Assembly: GCA_963747755.1 (NCBI GenBank)
Contig: CAVVGK010000014.1
Coordinates: 806,001-870,000 of the forward strand
Length of the DNA: 64,000 nt
Source: DATFVA01 sp963747755
GTDB taxonomy: Bacteria; Bacteroidota; Ignavibacteria; Ignavibacteriales; Ignavibacteriaceae
Direction: 5' to 3'
Shown: positions 25,796-35,488 of the stretch, piece by piece
Numbering within the stretch: position 1 is the stretch's first letter
Layout of the letters: each line of letters begins with the position of its first letter
Notes under the pieces: generated by a model
Database searches by the model: none
Told to the model about the DNA's origin: nothing
The model's input: the letters and a program-made list of their open reading frames with translations, nothing else
Position numbers and translations under genes: made by a program

Positions 25796-27323
25796 TAACT
25801 CTCCATTTTTCCGTTAATAAAATAAACAGCCGTCTAAAAATATATGTGAGTGAATGTTCTGTATAAAAAATATTAAGTGAATATATTACCAAGAACAGAA
25901 TCATTTCCAATAATAAAGCTTTTATCGGGATTAAAACTGATATTTCCCTAATTATAAAAATACATATTATACCATTGGTCAAATGAAAAAAGAGTTCATT
26001 GATAAATAATTTTTTATTTCTAATAATTATACGCTTATAAATTAAAAACATACTGGCTGAGAAGAAGAATAAATAACTGATAGAAGAACTTAGAGCTAAT
26101 CCATATTGATATAAATTTCTTACAAATAAATAGTTGAGAAGAATTTTTAGAAATATTCCTGTTATAGTAATATAAAGTAAGTGCTTGATCATACCCAAAC
26201 TATAGAGCAATTTATTCAGCACACTATAGATTGCATAAAAAACAAGACTAACGGAAAGGAATTCAAGAGCTTTAAAAGTGATCAGTGTATCAGTAATTGA
26301 GAATTTGCCCCTTTGAAAAAATATTTTTATTATAAAATCCCCATAGGTAATAAACAGGAAGGTAACAGGAATAAAAATCGCTATATTAATTTTAATACTC
26401 TCATTGAATACATTTTCAAGTTCCTGAAAAGAATTATTATTGATGCATTGGGAAAACCTGGGGAAAATTGCGGTTGTCAGAGCAATAGATATTATCGATA
26501 AGGGAAGTAGAAATATCGTCTGAGCATAATTTAATGAAGCAATGCCGCCAACCGGCACATAACTATAGAAATATCTGTCCGCAACAATATAAAGTTGGCC
26601 GATACTTTCAATGAAAATTATAAATAATAAAGTTGAAGGAAAGAACATCTTAGTATTTCGGACAATGTGGAAGAATTTGAACGTTATCAATTTTATGTTG
26701 TTTTTCTTTAGTAAGTAAAACATCTGCAGCAGCAGCCCCACATTGTAACCAAGTGGAATAACATAAATAGCAAGACTATTAGCAAATACAATCACTAACG
26801 CAATAAATGAAAAGTTTAAAATTAATTGCGAGTAAGCAGGTGATTTGAATTCAAAATGTACTTGTTGAGATGCTATTAAGACAGAATTTGAAGCATTGAT
26901 TGGAATTGAAATAAGAAAAAGTTTAAATATGAGTGACGCTGTCTCTGTAACTTCCGTATTCGATGACTGGAAGTAAAATTTAATTATTTGTTCTGAGAAA
27001 AAGAAAAGAAGTATTGATAGAAGAAGTCCACCAGCGATAAAAATAAAATAATTATAAGATATGAAATCCTCTGATTCTTTAACTTCCGAAGTTCTAGATT
27101 TAGTATAAATTGGAATTAGATAATTTTGAGCAAGATATAAAATGACGGTATTTAAAGTTAGAGGAAGGACAGCGGCAACAAGATAAATATCAAAGTTTGA
27201 TGATAACCCAAAGGAACTGGCAAAAATTATCTCCCTGAAAAATCCAAGTCCTTTTGATAATAACCCTGTAATCGTTATAAATATAGTAGCTCCGGCTACC
27301 GTTGACGTGAACTTTTGCTTCAT
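25773..27323 (-). CDS. MurJ/MviN-family lipid-linked oligosaccharide flippase
   Basis: A 516-aa polytopic protein with about 14 hydrophobic helices. The start LLSKGLGFFREIIFASSFG, followed by a Phe/Asp-rich helix and LNYAQTIFLLPLSI, is characteristic of the MviN/MurJ branch of the MOP exporter superfamily. It would flip a lipid-linked precursor across the inner membrane. Because it sits with glycosyltransferases and a methyltransferase in a surface polysaccharide region, it may serve that glycan rather than lipid II. Charged residues in the central cavity could not be assessed. The base composition is AT-richer than the flanking housekeeping genes. Confidence 0.75.
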   Translation of the reverse strand: MKQKFTSTVAGATIFITITGLLSKGLGFFREIIFASSFGLSSNFDIYLVAAVLPLTLNTVILYLAQNYLIPIYTKSRTSEVKESEDFISYNYFIFIAGGLLLSILLFFFSEQIIKFYFQSSNTEVTETASLIFKLFLISIPINASNSVLIASQQVHFEFKSPAYSQLILNFSFIALVIVFANSLAIYVIPLGYNVGLLLQMFYLLKKNNIKLITFKFFHIVRNTKMFFPSTLLFIIFIESIGQLYIVADRYFYSYVPVGGIASLNYAQTIFLLPLSIISIALTTAIFPRFSQCINNNSFQELENVFNESIKINIAIFIPVTFLFITYGDFIIKIFFQRGKFSITDTLITFKALEFLSVSLVFYAIYSVLNKLLYSLGMIKHLLYITITGIFLKILLNYLFVRNLYQYGLALSSSISYLFFFSASMFLIYKRIIIRNKKLFINELFFHLTNGIICIFIIREISVLIPIKALLLEMILFLVIYSLNIFYTEHSLTYIFRRLFILLTEKWRVSGKPGYD

Positions 27324-27647
27324 TCGATCTGTGTAGTTTCTAAACAGTTATAAAGATTAGATTCTTCATTACATGATAAGTCGTAAGAATTGTTATACGA
27401 TATACCATAGATATACTTAAGCTATACCCTGCTCTAATACTTTAAGGACTTATATATTTCGATACCCAATATAGTTACTTTTTTTTAACATTTTAACAGA
27501 AAAAATTAAATCAAATAACTTATAGAATATGATTGCAGGTAGTAAATAGAAGCTTGATGAGATAAAGACATAGAAGATATTAGTAGCATATGGCTAAGAA
27601 GATCCGCAAACCTATTATAGGAAATCATCCATTATCTAAGTTTGTTG
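27324..27647. other. AT-rich intergenic region upstream of the flippase gene
   Basis: About 320 bp of AT-rich sequence without a convincing gene. It should hold the promoter for the minus-strand flippase-methyltransferase pair. The 39-codon reading frame starting at 27590 only runs antisense through the tRNA and is not considered real. Confidence 0.5.
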
Positions 27648-27720
27648 TGGGCAGAGACGGAATCGAACCGCCGACACAAGGATTTTCAGTCCTTTGCTCT
27701 ACCGACTGAGCTATCTGCCC
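27648..27720 (-). tRNA. tRNA-Phe (GAA)
   Basis: A 73-nt minus-strand cloverleaf: acceptor GGGCAGA/TCTGCCC, D-arm TAGCTCAGTCGGTAGAGCA, anticodon stem AAGGA/TCCTT with loop CTGAAAA (anticodon GAA), T-arm GGCGGTTCGATTCCGTC. The discriminator is A and CCA is not encoded. It lies 65 bp downstream of glmS on the same strand and may be part of that transcript. Confidence 0.96.
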
Positions 27721-27785
27721 TTCAAAAATTTGAAGTTCAAAAATAATTATTTATTGCCTAATCTCAAAAATTGTAAAGAAATATT

Positions 27786-29618
27786 TTATTCTACGGTAAC
27801 GCTTTTAGCGAGGTTTCTTGGCTGGTCCACGTTCAAACCTTTCTTCACCGCTATATGATAGGCAAGAAGCTGGAGGGGGATGACGGTCAGAAGCGGCGTC
27901 AGCATCCTCAGAGTATCCGGGATTTTAATTGTGTAGTCAACAAGGTGATCAATATTTCCATCACTCTCACTGGCTATCGCAATTATCCTTCCGCTGCGGG
28001 CTTTCACTTCTTCAATATTGCTCACGATTTTATCGTAGTTTGTATCTTTGGGTGCAATAAAGACAGCCGGCATATTATCGTCTATAAGTGCGATCGGACC
28101 ATGTTTCATTTCAGCAGCCGGATATCCTTCGGCATGGATGTAGGAGATTTCTTTAAGCTTCAGAGCTCCTTCGAGTGCTACCGGGAAGTTGAAGCCTCTT
28201 CCGAGGTAGAGGAAATTCTTTGCATCTTTGAAATCCTCTGCTATTTTTTCAATTCCGTCGTTAAGCTCGAGTATCCTGCTAATCTTGCCAGGAATTTTTT
28301 CGAGTTCCTCAGCAATGCATCTTCCATCTGCCAGACTCATATTTCGTTTTCGGGCCAGCAGCAGCGTGATTAGGGCCAGAGTTACCAATTGAGACGTGAA
28401 AGCTTTTGTAGAAGCAACTCCTATTTCAGGCCCAGCATGAGTGTAAACGCCGGCTTCGCTTTCTCTTGCTATGGAACTGCCAACGACATTACAAATACCA
28501 AGAACCAACGCACCCCGCAGTTTAGCTTCTTTCATTGCCGCAAGTGTATCAGCGGTTTCTCCACTCTGAGATATAAAGAAGATAGCATCATCAGGATTCA
28601 ATACCGGGTTGCGATATCTGAATTCTGACGCGTACTCGACTTCGGTGGGGATCCTGGCAAATTCTTCAAGCATATACTCCCCAACCAAACCTGAATGCCA
28701 TGAAGTGCCGCAGGCTGATATTATAATTCTCTTTACTTTTGATAGTTTATCCAGAACCGGTTCAAGTCCGCCGAGCTTAGCGGTACCCTTATCAAGGATA
28801 ATTCTCCCACGCATTGAATTATGAACGGATTCGGGTTGTTCCATAATCTCCTTCAGCATAAAATGCTGGAAGCCGCCTTTATCAATTTCATCAAGACTCA
28901 TACTTATTTCGTGAACTTCCTTCTCGATCTCAAGATCACTTATTGTCCTGGCATAGAACTTATCCTTATAGAGTTCGACAATTTCTCCATCTTCCAGGTA
29001 GACGACCTGTTTAGTATAAGCTAGAATTGCTGACACATCCGAAGCAATAAAATTTTCATTCTGACCTATTCCAACCAGCAGCGGAGAACCTTTCCGTGCC
29101 GCGATCAATTTATCGGGTTCACCTTTATAAATTACAGCCAGACCATAAGTACCTTCAATCTCACCCAGTGCAAGCTGAACAGACTTAAATAAGGAGTAAC
29201 CCTTTTTTATAAAGCTGTCTATTAGATGGGCAAAAACTTCGCTATCTGTATCTGAAACGAACTTGTAGCCCATTTTTTCAAGTCCGGTTTTCAGGGTTCT
29301 GAAGTTTTCAATAATCCCATTATGAATGATAAACAGGTCATTAGTTTCGTTACTATGAGGGTGTGCATTTATCTCGTTTGGAACTCCGTGAGTTGCCCAT
29401 CGGGTATGTCCAATACCGATATTTGCATCAAGGTGCAGTTTCTCAATTTTTTTCTCCAGCTGAGAGACTTTACCTTTATTTTTTACTACGGCAGATATTC
29501 CATCGTTGAGAATACCGATTCCTGCAGAATCATATCCTCTGTATTCAAGTCTCTTCAGCCCATTTATTAAAATCGGAACACAATTCCTCTCTCCGACATA
29601 GCCTACGATACCGCACAT
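27786..29618 (-). CDS. glmS: Glutamine--fructose-6-phosphate aminotransferase (isomerizing)
   Basis: A 610-aa GlmS. Cys2 is the N-terminal glutaminase nucleophile (MCGIVGYVGERN), followed by LEYRGYDSAGIG and GHTRWATHG. The isomerase half carries two SIS domains with CGTSWHSG, FISQSGETADTLAA and the C-terminal PRNLAKSVTVE. It makes glucosamine-6-phosphate, the entry point to UDP-GlcNAc for peptidoglycan, lipid A and the amino sugars of the adjacent polysaccharide region. No ribozyme-like leader is seen; only 43 bp separate it from the upstream gene. Confidence 0.97.
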   Translation of the reverse strand: MCGIVGYVGERNCVPILINGLKRLEYRGYDSAGIGILNDGISAVVKNKGKVSQLEKKIEKLHLDANIGIGHTRWATHGVPNEINAHPHSNETNDLFIIHNGIIENFRTLKTGLEKMGYKFVSDTDSEVFAHLIDSFIKKGYSLFKSVQLALGEIEGTYGLAVIYKGEPDKLIAARKGSPLLVGIGQNENFIASDVSAILAYTKQVVYLEDGEIVELYKDKFYARTISDLEIEKEVHEISMSLDEIDKGGFQHFMLKEIMEQPESVHNSMRGRIILDKGTAKLGGLEPVLDKLSKVKRIIISACGTSWHSGLVGEYMLEEFARIPTEVEYASEFRYRNPVLNPDDAIFFISQSGETADTLAAMKEAKLRGALVLGICNVVGSSIARESEAGVYTHAGPEIGVASTKAFTSQLVTLALITLLLARKRNMSLADGRCIAEELEKIPGKISRILELNDGIEKIAEDFKDAKNFLYLGRGFNFPVALEGALKLKEISYIHAEGYPAAEMKHGPIALIDDNMPAVFIAPKDTNYDKIVSNIEEVKARSGRIIAIASESDGNIDHLVDYTIKIPDTLRMLTPLLTVIPLQLLAYHIAVKKGLNVDQPRNLAKSVTVE

Positions 29619-29661
29619 AAATCATCCATTTTTATTATAAATATTATGATATCTATTTAAT

Positions 29662-32600
29662 CTATTTAATTTTTGCCAGTTTTTGTGTTACCGACTTAAC
29701 AACATCTTTAACTTTATAGATCATTTTATAGAAATAAACACCATTAGCAATTTCATCTCCATCCTCATCTTTACCATCCCAAAAGATCTTTTTGAAGCCG
29801 ATATTCTGTCCAAGCGCTGATGAGGGTATATTTATAGTCCTGATCAACCTTCCTGCGACAGTATAAATCTTGACATACAATTCATCAGGCAGTTTATCAC
29901 CCGTAACCTTAAAGGTAAAATAGGTTCCATTGGTAAATGGATTTGGATAATTATACACATCCCTAAGATCATATTCAGTAACTACTTCAAAAGTAACACG
30001 GTATGAGGTACTGTCAAAGAAATTTCCGGATGCATCTTTTGCAAGTATTTCCAGGATATGTTCTCCTTGGTTAAGTGCGGGGTGCCAGATTATTTTCGCT
30101 TCCGAATTGGGGTAACCGGTATATGTGTAATTCAAGTCGGGATCACTAAAATGAAGAATGTTTGCGACTCCGTCGTTAGTATGGATAAGAGTAAAGTAAC
30201 TGGTATCCAGCGGAAGAGGACTGTTATCCTTAAGGGTTATAACAACCTCGGGTTTAGCCGATACAAGGTCTCCGTTTATAATTTCTTTTCCATCGAATGT
30301 AATGTTGAAAACAGGGTTAGTGGAGTCGCGTACGATAAAAAATGGCTTTTGAATAACATTATCAAAAGTAAAATATTCGGATTTGGGATAATGAGCTACT
30401 TCTTTCATACTATTATCCAGAATATAAGGAGTAGTTGAAAAAGTATGTTGAATAGATGCTGAGCTGTCTGGAGCAAGATCCACCACAGAATTGAAAATCG
30501 CACTATCAGAGTCATTAAAATAAACCTTAACACTTACACTATCGGCAGGGACAAAGCCAATGTTTTTTAAGCTCAAATGCACGGTCGAATTCAAACCTTG
30601 CAAGACTGAATCCGGTGATACATAAAGGTCATTTTTTGTCACCATAATTTCAGGGAGGCCATCGTAGTCAACATGAAGATCCTTAAATTGCAGGGGGTTT
30701 GACGTATTAAAAGTAGTATCTTTCATATTTACAAAAAGTTTCAAATATTTATAATCAGTTGAAGATATATTTTCCAATGAATAATTATTTGGAATATTAA
30801 CGGCCAGAGTATCATAATTTTTTGTAGTTCTGTTTAGTCCTAACAAAATATTCGAAAATATTCCCGAAGAATTTTGATAAAAATTATAAGAAATATTATT
30901 CCATGCTGATGCAGGGCCAATATCCTGAGTTGTGAATCTACCTTTTGAATCTATATAACTGCCCTGGAATCTAGAAAATTTTGGGGTACCGTAACCAGGA
31001 TATTTTGCGGCTATGACAACATTATGATCCCAATCATAGCACCATGCATAATACCTTTGAAATGGAGAAAATATTATCCACTCTTCCTCATAGGCCCCAT
31101 CAGAAATCCTGATGTTTCTCATCAGGTTACTCTCATAGTATTCTGTAGGATAAATATAGTCATCAGCTGCAAAAAAATCAGAGAATCCGCTATAACTCCT
31201 GCTTGACATCTCGAGATCAGGTTTGACCTTCTGCCAATTGTTAAATGGGTCCAGCGTTCTCAAGACATATTTATTATTTCCTGAGCTATCAAACAGTGTT
31301 AGATTGTACATATATTCCCCATCAAACTTGAGATAGAATGATCCGGGAGTAGGTCGTCCTGTTTCCCAATTTAATAAACCGGGAGGTACATCGACAGTAC
31401 CGGTATCTCCCGTAAGAGGGTTTATAAATCTCAGATGATAGGGATCATTAATGGTAGCATATATATTACCATCAGTACAATAAACGATGCTATTGCCAAT
31501 TCTTTCATTAAAATCAGGCAGTGCTCCATAAAACTGACCCTTAATAGTTCCATTATAACCAGTGCCGACTTTATAGATCATTGATTTTCCCCCCGGATCT
31601 CTCTGCTCTGCATAATACCATATATTTGCAAAATAGATGTAAGTGCCATCGGTTGTTATTGCTGTTTGTCCAACTGTGTCAAAAACAGCATCGTTCAATT
31701 CAATATCGTCGATAAACCTTTCATTAGAAGGATGCGGAGGCAATAGTGATGTATTAAGTATTAAAGAACCTAAAGAATCAGAGTAATTAACATTATAACT
31801 ATTGAACATTTTCAACCCATTACTATGAGAATAAAATCCAGGCACAGGATTATTCATGATAGAAAATGACCTTGTGCTACTCCATTCTCCTTTATTGACA
31901 CCATCATCAATTCTAACTCTCCAGAAATAGACATTTGGAATTAACTTTGGCGAAACCCAATCTAACAGCCCATCCGCAGGGGCAACCGCACCAGAGCTAT
32001 CCATAGGGGGAGAAAAGTTTAGTGATGTATCAATTTCAATAAAATAAGTCAGGTTCAGATCCAGGTAATGCCCAATATCAACAAACCTAAATTTTATATT
32101 TGTATCAGAGGTTGAAAATCCATCCTGGGGATATAAAACATTTGCCTGACTTATGTTATACACCACGAAAGAAGAAGAATCTATATTATCTGAATGATCC
32201 TCTTCGGGAATAGGATCCAATTCGTTAACTTCTACACGGATGGTATATAATGCGCTTTCTGTCGGAACCCAGTCTACGATAACTGAATCCTCCTCCCCAA
32301 AGTTTGGAAGTTTATTTGTTGAAACAAGATAACCTGTATCGGCAGTACTAGCAAATATTTGAACATTCACTGAATCATTCGGAAATGTCACGCCCAAATT
32401 TCTTATCTTGACCTTAATCTGTGTGGTATCATTTGCAAGCGGATTGTTAACAGACAAACTTATATCAGAAGGAGTGATCACGAAATCAGGTTTATCCGGT
32501 AAAGCCAGTTTTAAACCAGGATCTCCCAAGTACGTTAAAAGAGTTATCTGAGAATCATAATACCCTCCACTAACATCGTTCTTAGCTTCGAATAAGGCTT

Positions 32601-35388
32601 TACCGACCACATAATTTCTATTATTAAATATTTGATTAAATATTGCTTCATCAATAATCGCTCCTATTGGCCAATAAGTCAGGACTGTGTTTCCAAAAAA
32701 TCCAATACTGCCTTTTCCCGGCAGCTTATTAAACTGTTCACCAAAAACATCCTGATCATCGAAGTGTGCAGTATAACAAGTAACGCTTAGGATGAGTGGA
32801 AGTCTTCCGGGGTTATTTAATGCTGCGATATCATCACTGGTAAAAATCAAGTCCCATTGGTAACCTCCGCCATGTCCATAATAATTCCCTACAACAACTC
32901 CCTCGTCGATTTCCTGACGAATTTTAAGCCCTCCTCCTATATACATTGAGTCCTGGTGATTCGTTGGAAAATTGAATATACGAGATGGATGAATTCCATT
33001 AGGAATTAGATAGGTATTTGCCAAGCTATTACTGTACAAATTAAAGTGATAATGAGGCTCATCGTCGGCGCTTAACCCTGAGGCAGCAAGCATAACATCT
33101 TCTTTCCAATATTTCGTATTATCCTGAGGATAATTCTCGAGTTTATCGAGGAGTATACCAGCTTCTGCTGGTGTCTCACAGGATAGCCGGCCAATCGCCA
33201 GATCGGGCGCCAGATCATTACCTGCGACGTCCACAATTAAATTATCACTAGGAGCTATTCCATAAGGGTAAACAAAATAAGGAAGTGACGGAATAAAATT
33301 TGGTCTGCTTGTCGGAAGAAGTTGACGATAATCATGACTCATATCCCCCAATAAAACAACGTACGCCGGAGCAGGCGATTTCCAATTATTAAAGGCATAA
33401 CTAACAAAATCCCTAAGTGCCTGAGGCTTAAGAAGTCCATAAGAAAATTCATCATATATCTGGTTTATATCCACAATTTTTACGTGCGGCTCAGTTATCC
33501 CTGAATCAGGATACTGGTTCTCACGCAAAGCCTTTAACCTTAAAGCAGCTTCCATAAAATCCGGATGAGTAATAATTATATAATCTGCCTCGTTGGACAG
33601 ATTTCTTAAATCAGCCGGAACATCTTCAACGATGGAATCAACATTAAGAAAGTAATCAGAGGATGCACAAAAATACTCCGTTCTTGAATTTACGGTATCC
33701 ACAAAAAGAACTGACTTATCCTGATCATTTATAATTTGTGGATTTACTATACATTTATTTTTAGAGGGTACATATATCTTCATATTATCTTTAGTCCATT
33801 GCCAAACAAGGAATCGAATCACGCCGTTAGAATCAGGTGGGCTTGTGAAATCAAAATGGTTTCCCAAAGTACGGTTAAAGCCCCAGTATTCCAGACTATA
33901 CCAGTTCATCCTCAATTCATCTGACTGTGAAGCATCACAATTTTCACCATTTGTTGCTATGGTCAGGTAATTACCATTGGAATAAATAGGTATACTATCA
34001 GAAGAGACAAAGACTATTTTCTGAAAGGTAGCATTCGATTGACCATCCCATACTAAAGTACCAATCGAATGATCATTCAATCTAAATGAAGCTATATGAT
34101 CCGGGGAACAGCCATATGTATTCATACCTGTCAGATTTACCTGTACTTTAAGATAATGTGAACCATCAACAAAATTAGGAAGATTTTGGAACCGGTCGGT
34201 AAAAGCATAAGTTTCAACCCCGTGACTTCCATATACTTTATCCCAATACCAGTGATCGATATTACCAGAACTGGCACGTCCTAAAGGCTCGTAGATAGAA
34301 TCTTTTTCAAATTGCAGAGTCTTAAGTGTCGAATTCAAAGTTGATTGGTAATTATTTGGGAATCCATCGTTATAGGAATATCTGGAGGATAAAGTATCGC
34401 TCTGATATGAAAACCAGTAAATATTCGAATTATTATAAATATCTGTTTTACAATAAGGAGTTGGAGAGGATGGATAACCAACAAATTTTAAATAGTCTCC
34501 CGAATTAAAAATTGCATCACCTCCATCAACCACATCTAAAGGCACAGAATTGCCTTCATTTATTAGTTCAAGCTTATCACTTTCAACCCCTCCCTGGATC
34601 GGTACACCCGCGGCTACAAGCTGATCAAAACTTAATCTATAAACACCTTTATTTTTCAGATAAATTTTAAAATAATTTTTATTTGGATCGTACCAGTAGT
34701 TTCCCATTGCAGCAGGTCCATTTACTAGATCCGATTTTGATTTTTGTGTCCACTTCAATGCCTGGGAATAATTAATCACAGATGATTTCAAATAAGAGTT
34801 CAAAAAATGATCATCAATCTGAGAATTAGGACTTATAACTGAATTGAACAGCACATTCAGAATAACCTTTTTATTAAAAACCAATTCATGGCTTACAGGG
34901 TTATACTGATAAGGAGAAACTTTTAAAGTAATGATATTTGAATATCGGACGATGAAAGCAGAACCAAATTCAGCAGGCTGTTCAGGGAAAGGCCTATTTA
35001 AGGAATAAACAGCCTTATCAAAATTATTGACATTTATCTGATTAAATTCCTCATTTTCGGAAGGAAATGGAATAATCATTTTGTTGTTAAATGAGTTTTT
35101 AACCGTCTGAATAATTTCTATCGTTGGTTTAGAATCAAAAGGGATAGCGATATTTAGATTATACTCCGGAAGCCAGGGTTCTCCCGAGTTCCTTGCTGAC
35201 AATACCCCTCCCTTTATCATTTGATATGTATGTGATTCAATTGTAGTATCTTTCAAGTGGTAAATGCCATTGAAATTGAACTCTATTTTTATATTCTTAT
35301 CATTTGATTCAAGAATTTTATAAGGCTGCGCAAAATTTATTTGAGTAATTAAGAATACAAACAAAAAAAGCATAGAAAATTTCGGCAT
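29662..35388 (-). CDS. Giant C25 (gingipain-type) cysteine peptidase-like surface protein with T9SS C-terminal domain
   Basis: 1908 aa. A signal peptide (1-20) is followed by a C25-type propeptide region (to about 220), then the C25 catalytic fold near 560-980: VVLLGDMSHDYRQLLP, GNYYGHGGGYQW with the catalytic His (about 838) and LSVTCYTAHF with the catalytic Cys (about 870). Next are a CARDB-like domain (about 985-1090), an Ig-like segment, a long region of repeated beta structure (about 1190-1560), a second CARDB-like domain, and a C-terminal ~90-residue FlgD-like/Por-type sorting domain (YNYPNPFTNGT, GVYFYKMIYK). It is therefore predicted to be exported by the type IX system and anchored or released at the surface. 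It is larger than PorU sortases. It sits downstream of a Wzi-like gene on the same strand. Confidence 0.85.
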   Translation of the reverse strand: MPKFSMLFLFVFLITQINFAQPYKILESNDKNIKIEFNFNGIYHLKDTTIESHTYQMIKGGVLSARNSGEPWLPEYNLNIAIPFDSKPTIEIIQTVKNSFNNKMIIPFPSENEEFNQINVNNFDKAVYSLNRPFPEQPAEFGSAFIVRYSNIITLKVSPYQYNPVSHELVFNKKVILNVLFNSVISPNSQIDDHFLNSYLKSSVINYSQALKWTQKSKSDLVNGPAAMGNYWYDPNKNYFKIYLKNKGVYRLSFDQLVAAGVPIQGGVESDKLELINEGNSVPLDVVDGGDAIFNSGDYLKFVGYPSSPTPYCKTDIYNNSNIYWFSYQSDTLSSRYSYNDGFPNNYQSTLNSTLKTLQFEKDSIYEPLGRASSGNIDHWYWDKVYGSHGVETYAFTDRFQNLPNFVDGSHYLKVQVNLTGMNTYGCSPDHIASFRLNDHSIGTLVWDGQSNATFQKIVFVSSDSIPIYSNGNYLTIATNGENCDASQSDELRMNWYSLEYWGFNRTLGNHFDFTSPPDSNGVIRFLVWQWTKDNMKIYVPSKNKCIVNPQIINDQDKSVLFVDTVNSRTEYFCASSDYFLNVDSIVEDVPADLRNLSNEADYIIITHPDFMEAALRLKALRENQYPDSGITEPHVKIVDINQIYDEFSYGLLKPQALRDFVSYAFNNWKSPAPAYVVLLGDMSHDYRQLLPTSRPNFIPSLPYFVYPYGIAPSDNLIVDVAGNDLAPDLAIGRLSCETPAEAGILLDKLENYPQDNTKYWKEDVMLAASGLSADDEPHYHFNLYSNSLANTYLIPNGIHPSRIFNFPTNHQDSMYIGGGLKIRQEIDEGVVVGNYYGHGGGYQWDLIFTSDDIAALNNPGRLPLILSVTCYTAHFDDQDVFGEQFNKLPGKGSIGFFGNTVLTYWPIGAIIDEAIFNQIFNNRNYVVGKALFEAKNDVSGGYYDSQITLLTYLGDPGLKLALPDKPDFVITPSDISLSVNNPLANDTTQIKVKIRNLGVTFPNDSVNVQIFASTADTGYLVSTNKLPNFGEEDSVIVDWVPTESALYTIRVEVNELDPIPEEDHSDNIDSSSFVVYNISQANVLYPQDGFSTSDTNIKFRFVDIGHYLDLNLTYFIEIDTSLNFSPPMDSSGAVAPADGLLDWVSPKLIPNVYFWRVRIDDGVNKGEWSSTRSFSIMNNPVPGFYSHSNGLKMFNSYNVNYSDSLGSLILNTSLLPPHPSNERFIDDIELNDAVFDTVGQTAITTDGTYIYFANIWYYAEQRDPGGKSMIYKVGTGYNGTIKGQFYGALPDFNERIGNSIVYCTDGNIYATINDPYHLRFINPLTGDTGTVDVPPGLLNWETGRPTPGSFYLKFDGEYMYNLTLFDSSGNNKYVLRTLDPFNNWQKVKPDLEMSSRSYSGFSDFFAADDYIYPTEYYESNLMRNIRISDGAYEEEWIIFSPFQRYYAWCYDWDHNVVIAAKYPGYGTPKFSRFQGSYIDSKGRFTTQDIGPASAWNNISYNFYQNSSGIFSNILLGLNRTTKNYDTLAVNIPNNYSLENISSTDYKYLKLFVNMKDTTFNTSNPLQFKDLHVDYDGLPEIMVTKNDLYVSPDSVLQGLNSTVHLSLKNIGFVPADSVSVKVYFNDSDSAIFNSVVDLAPDSSASIQHTFSTTPYILDNSMKEVAHYPKSEYFTFDNVIQKPFFIVRDSTNPVFNITFDGKEIINGDLVSAKPEVVITLKDNSPLPLDTSYFTLIHTNDGVANILHFSDPDLNYTYTGYPNSEAKIIWHPALNQGEHILEILAKDASGNFFDSTSYRVTFEVVTEYDLRDVYNYPNPFTNGTYFTFKVTGDKLPDELYVKIYTVAGRLIRTINIPSSALGQNIGFKKIFWDGKDEDGDEIANGVYFYKMIYKVKDVVKSVTQKLAKIK

Positions 35389-35488
35389 GATCTACCCTAA
35401 GTCTTTAATAAATCTGAATTTAACTTATTACTTTGGAAAAAGTGGCGCAAGGGAAAAAATTTACCTTTTCTGCTCTCAAAACAGGATA

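Noticed and set aside
27590..27709. A plus-strand frame beginning MAKKIRKPII that runs through the tRNA-Phe region
   Set aside because: It is antisense to the tRNA; its C-terminal part (VGRDGIEPPTQGFSVL) is a well-known spurious translation of reverse tRNA sequence.
29619..29661. A glmS ribozyme-type element upstream of glmS
   Set aside because: The gap to the upstream gene is only 43 bp, too short for a ribozyme, and no matching core is visible.
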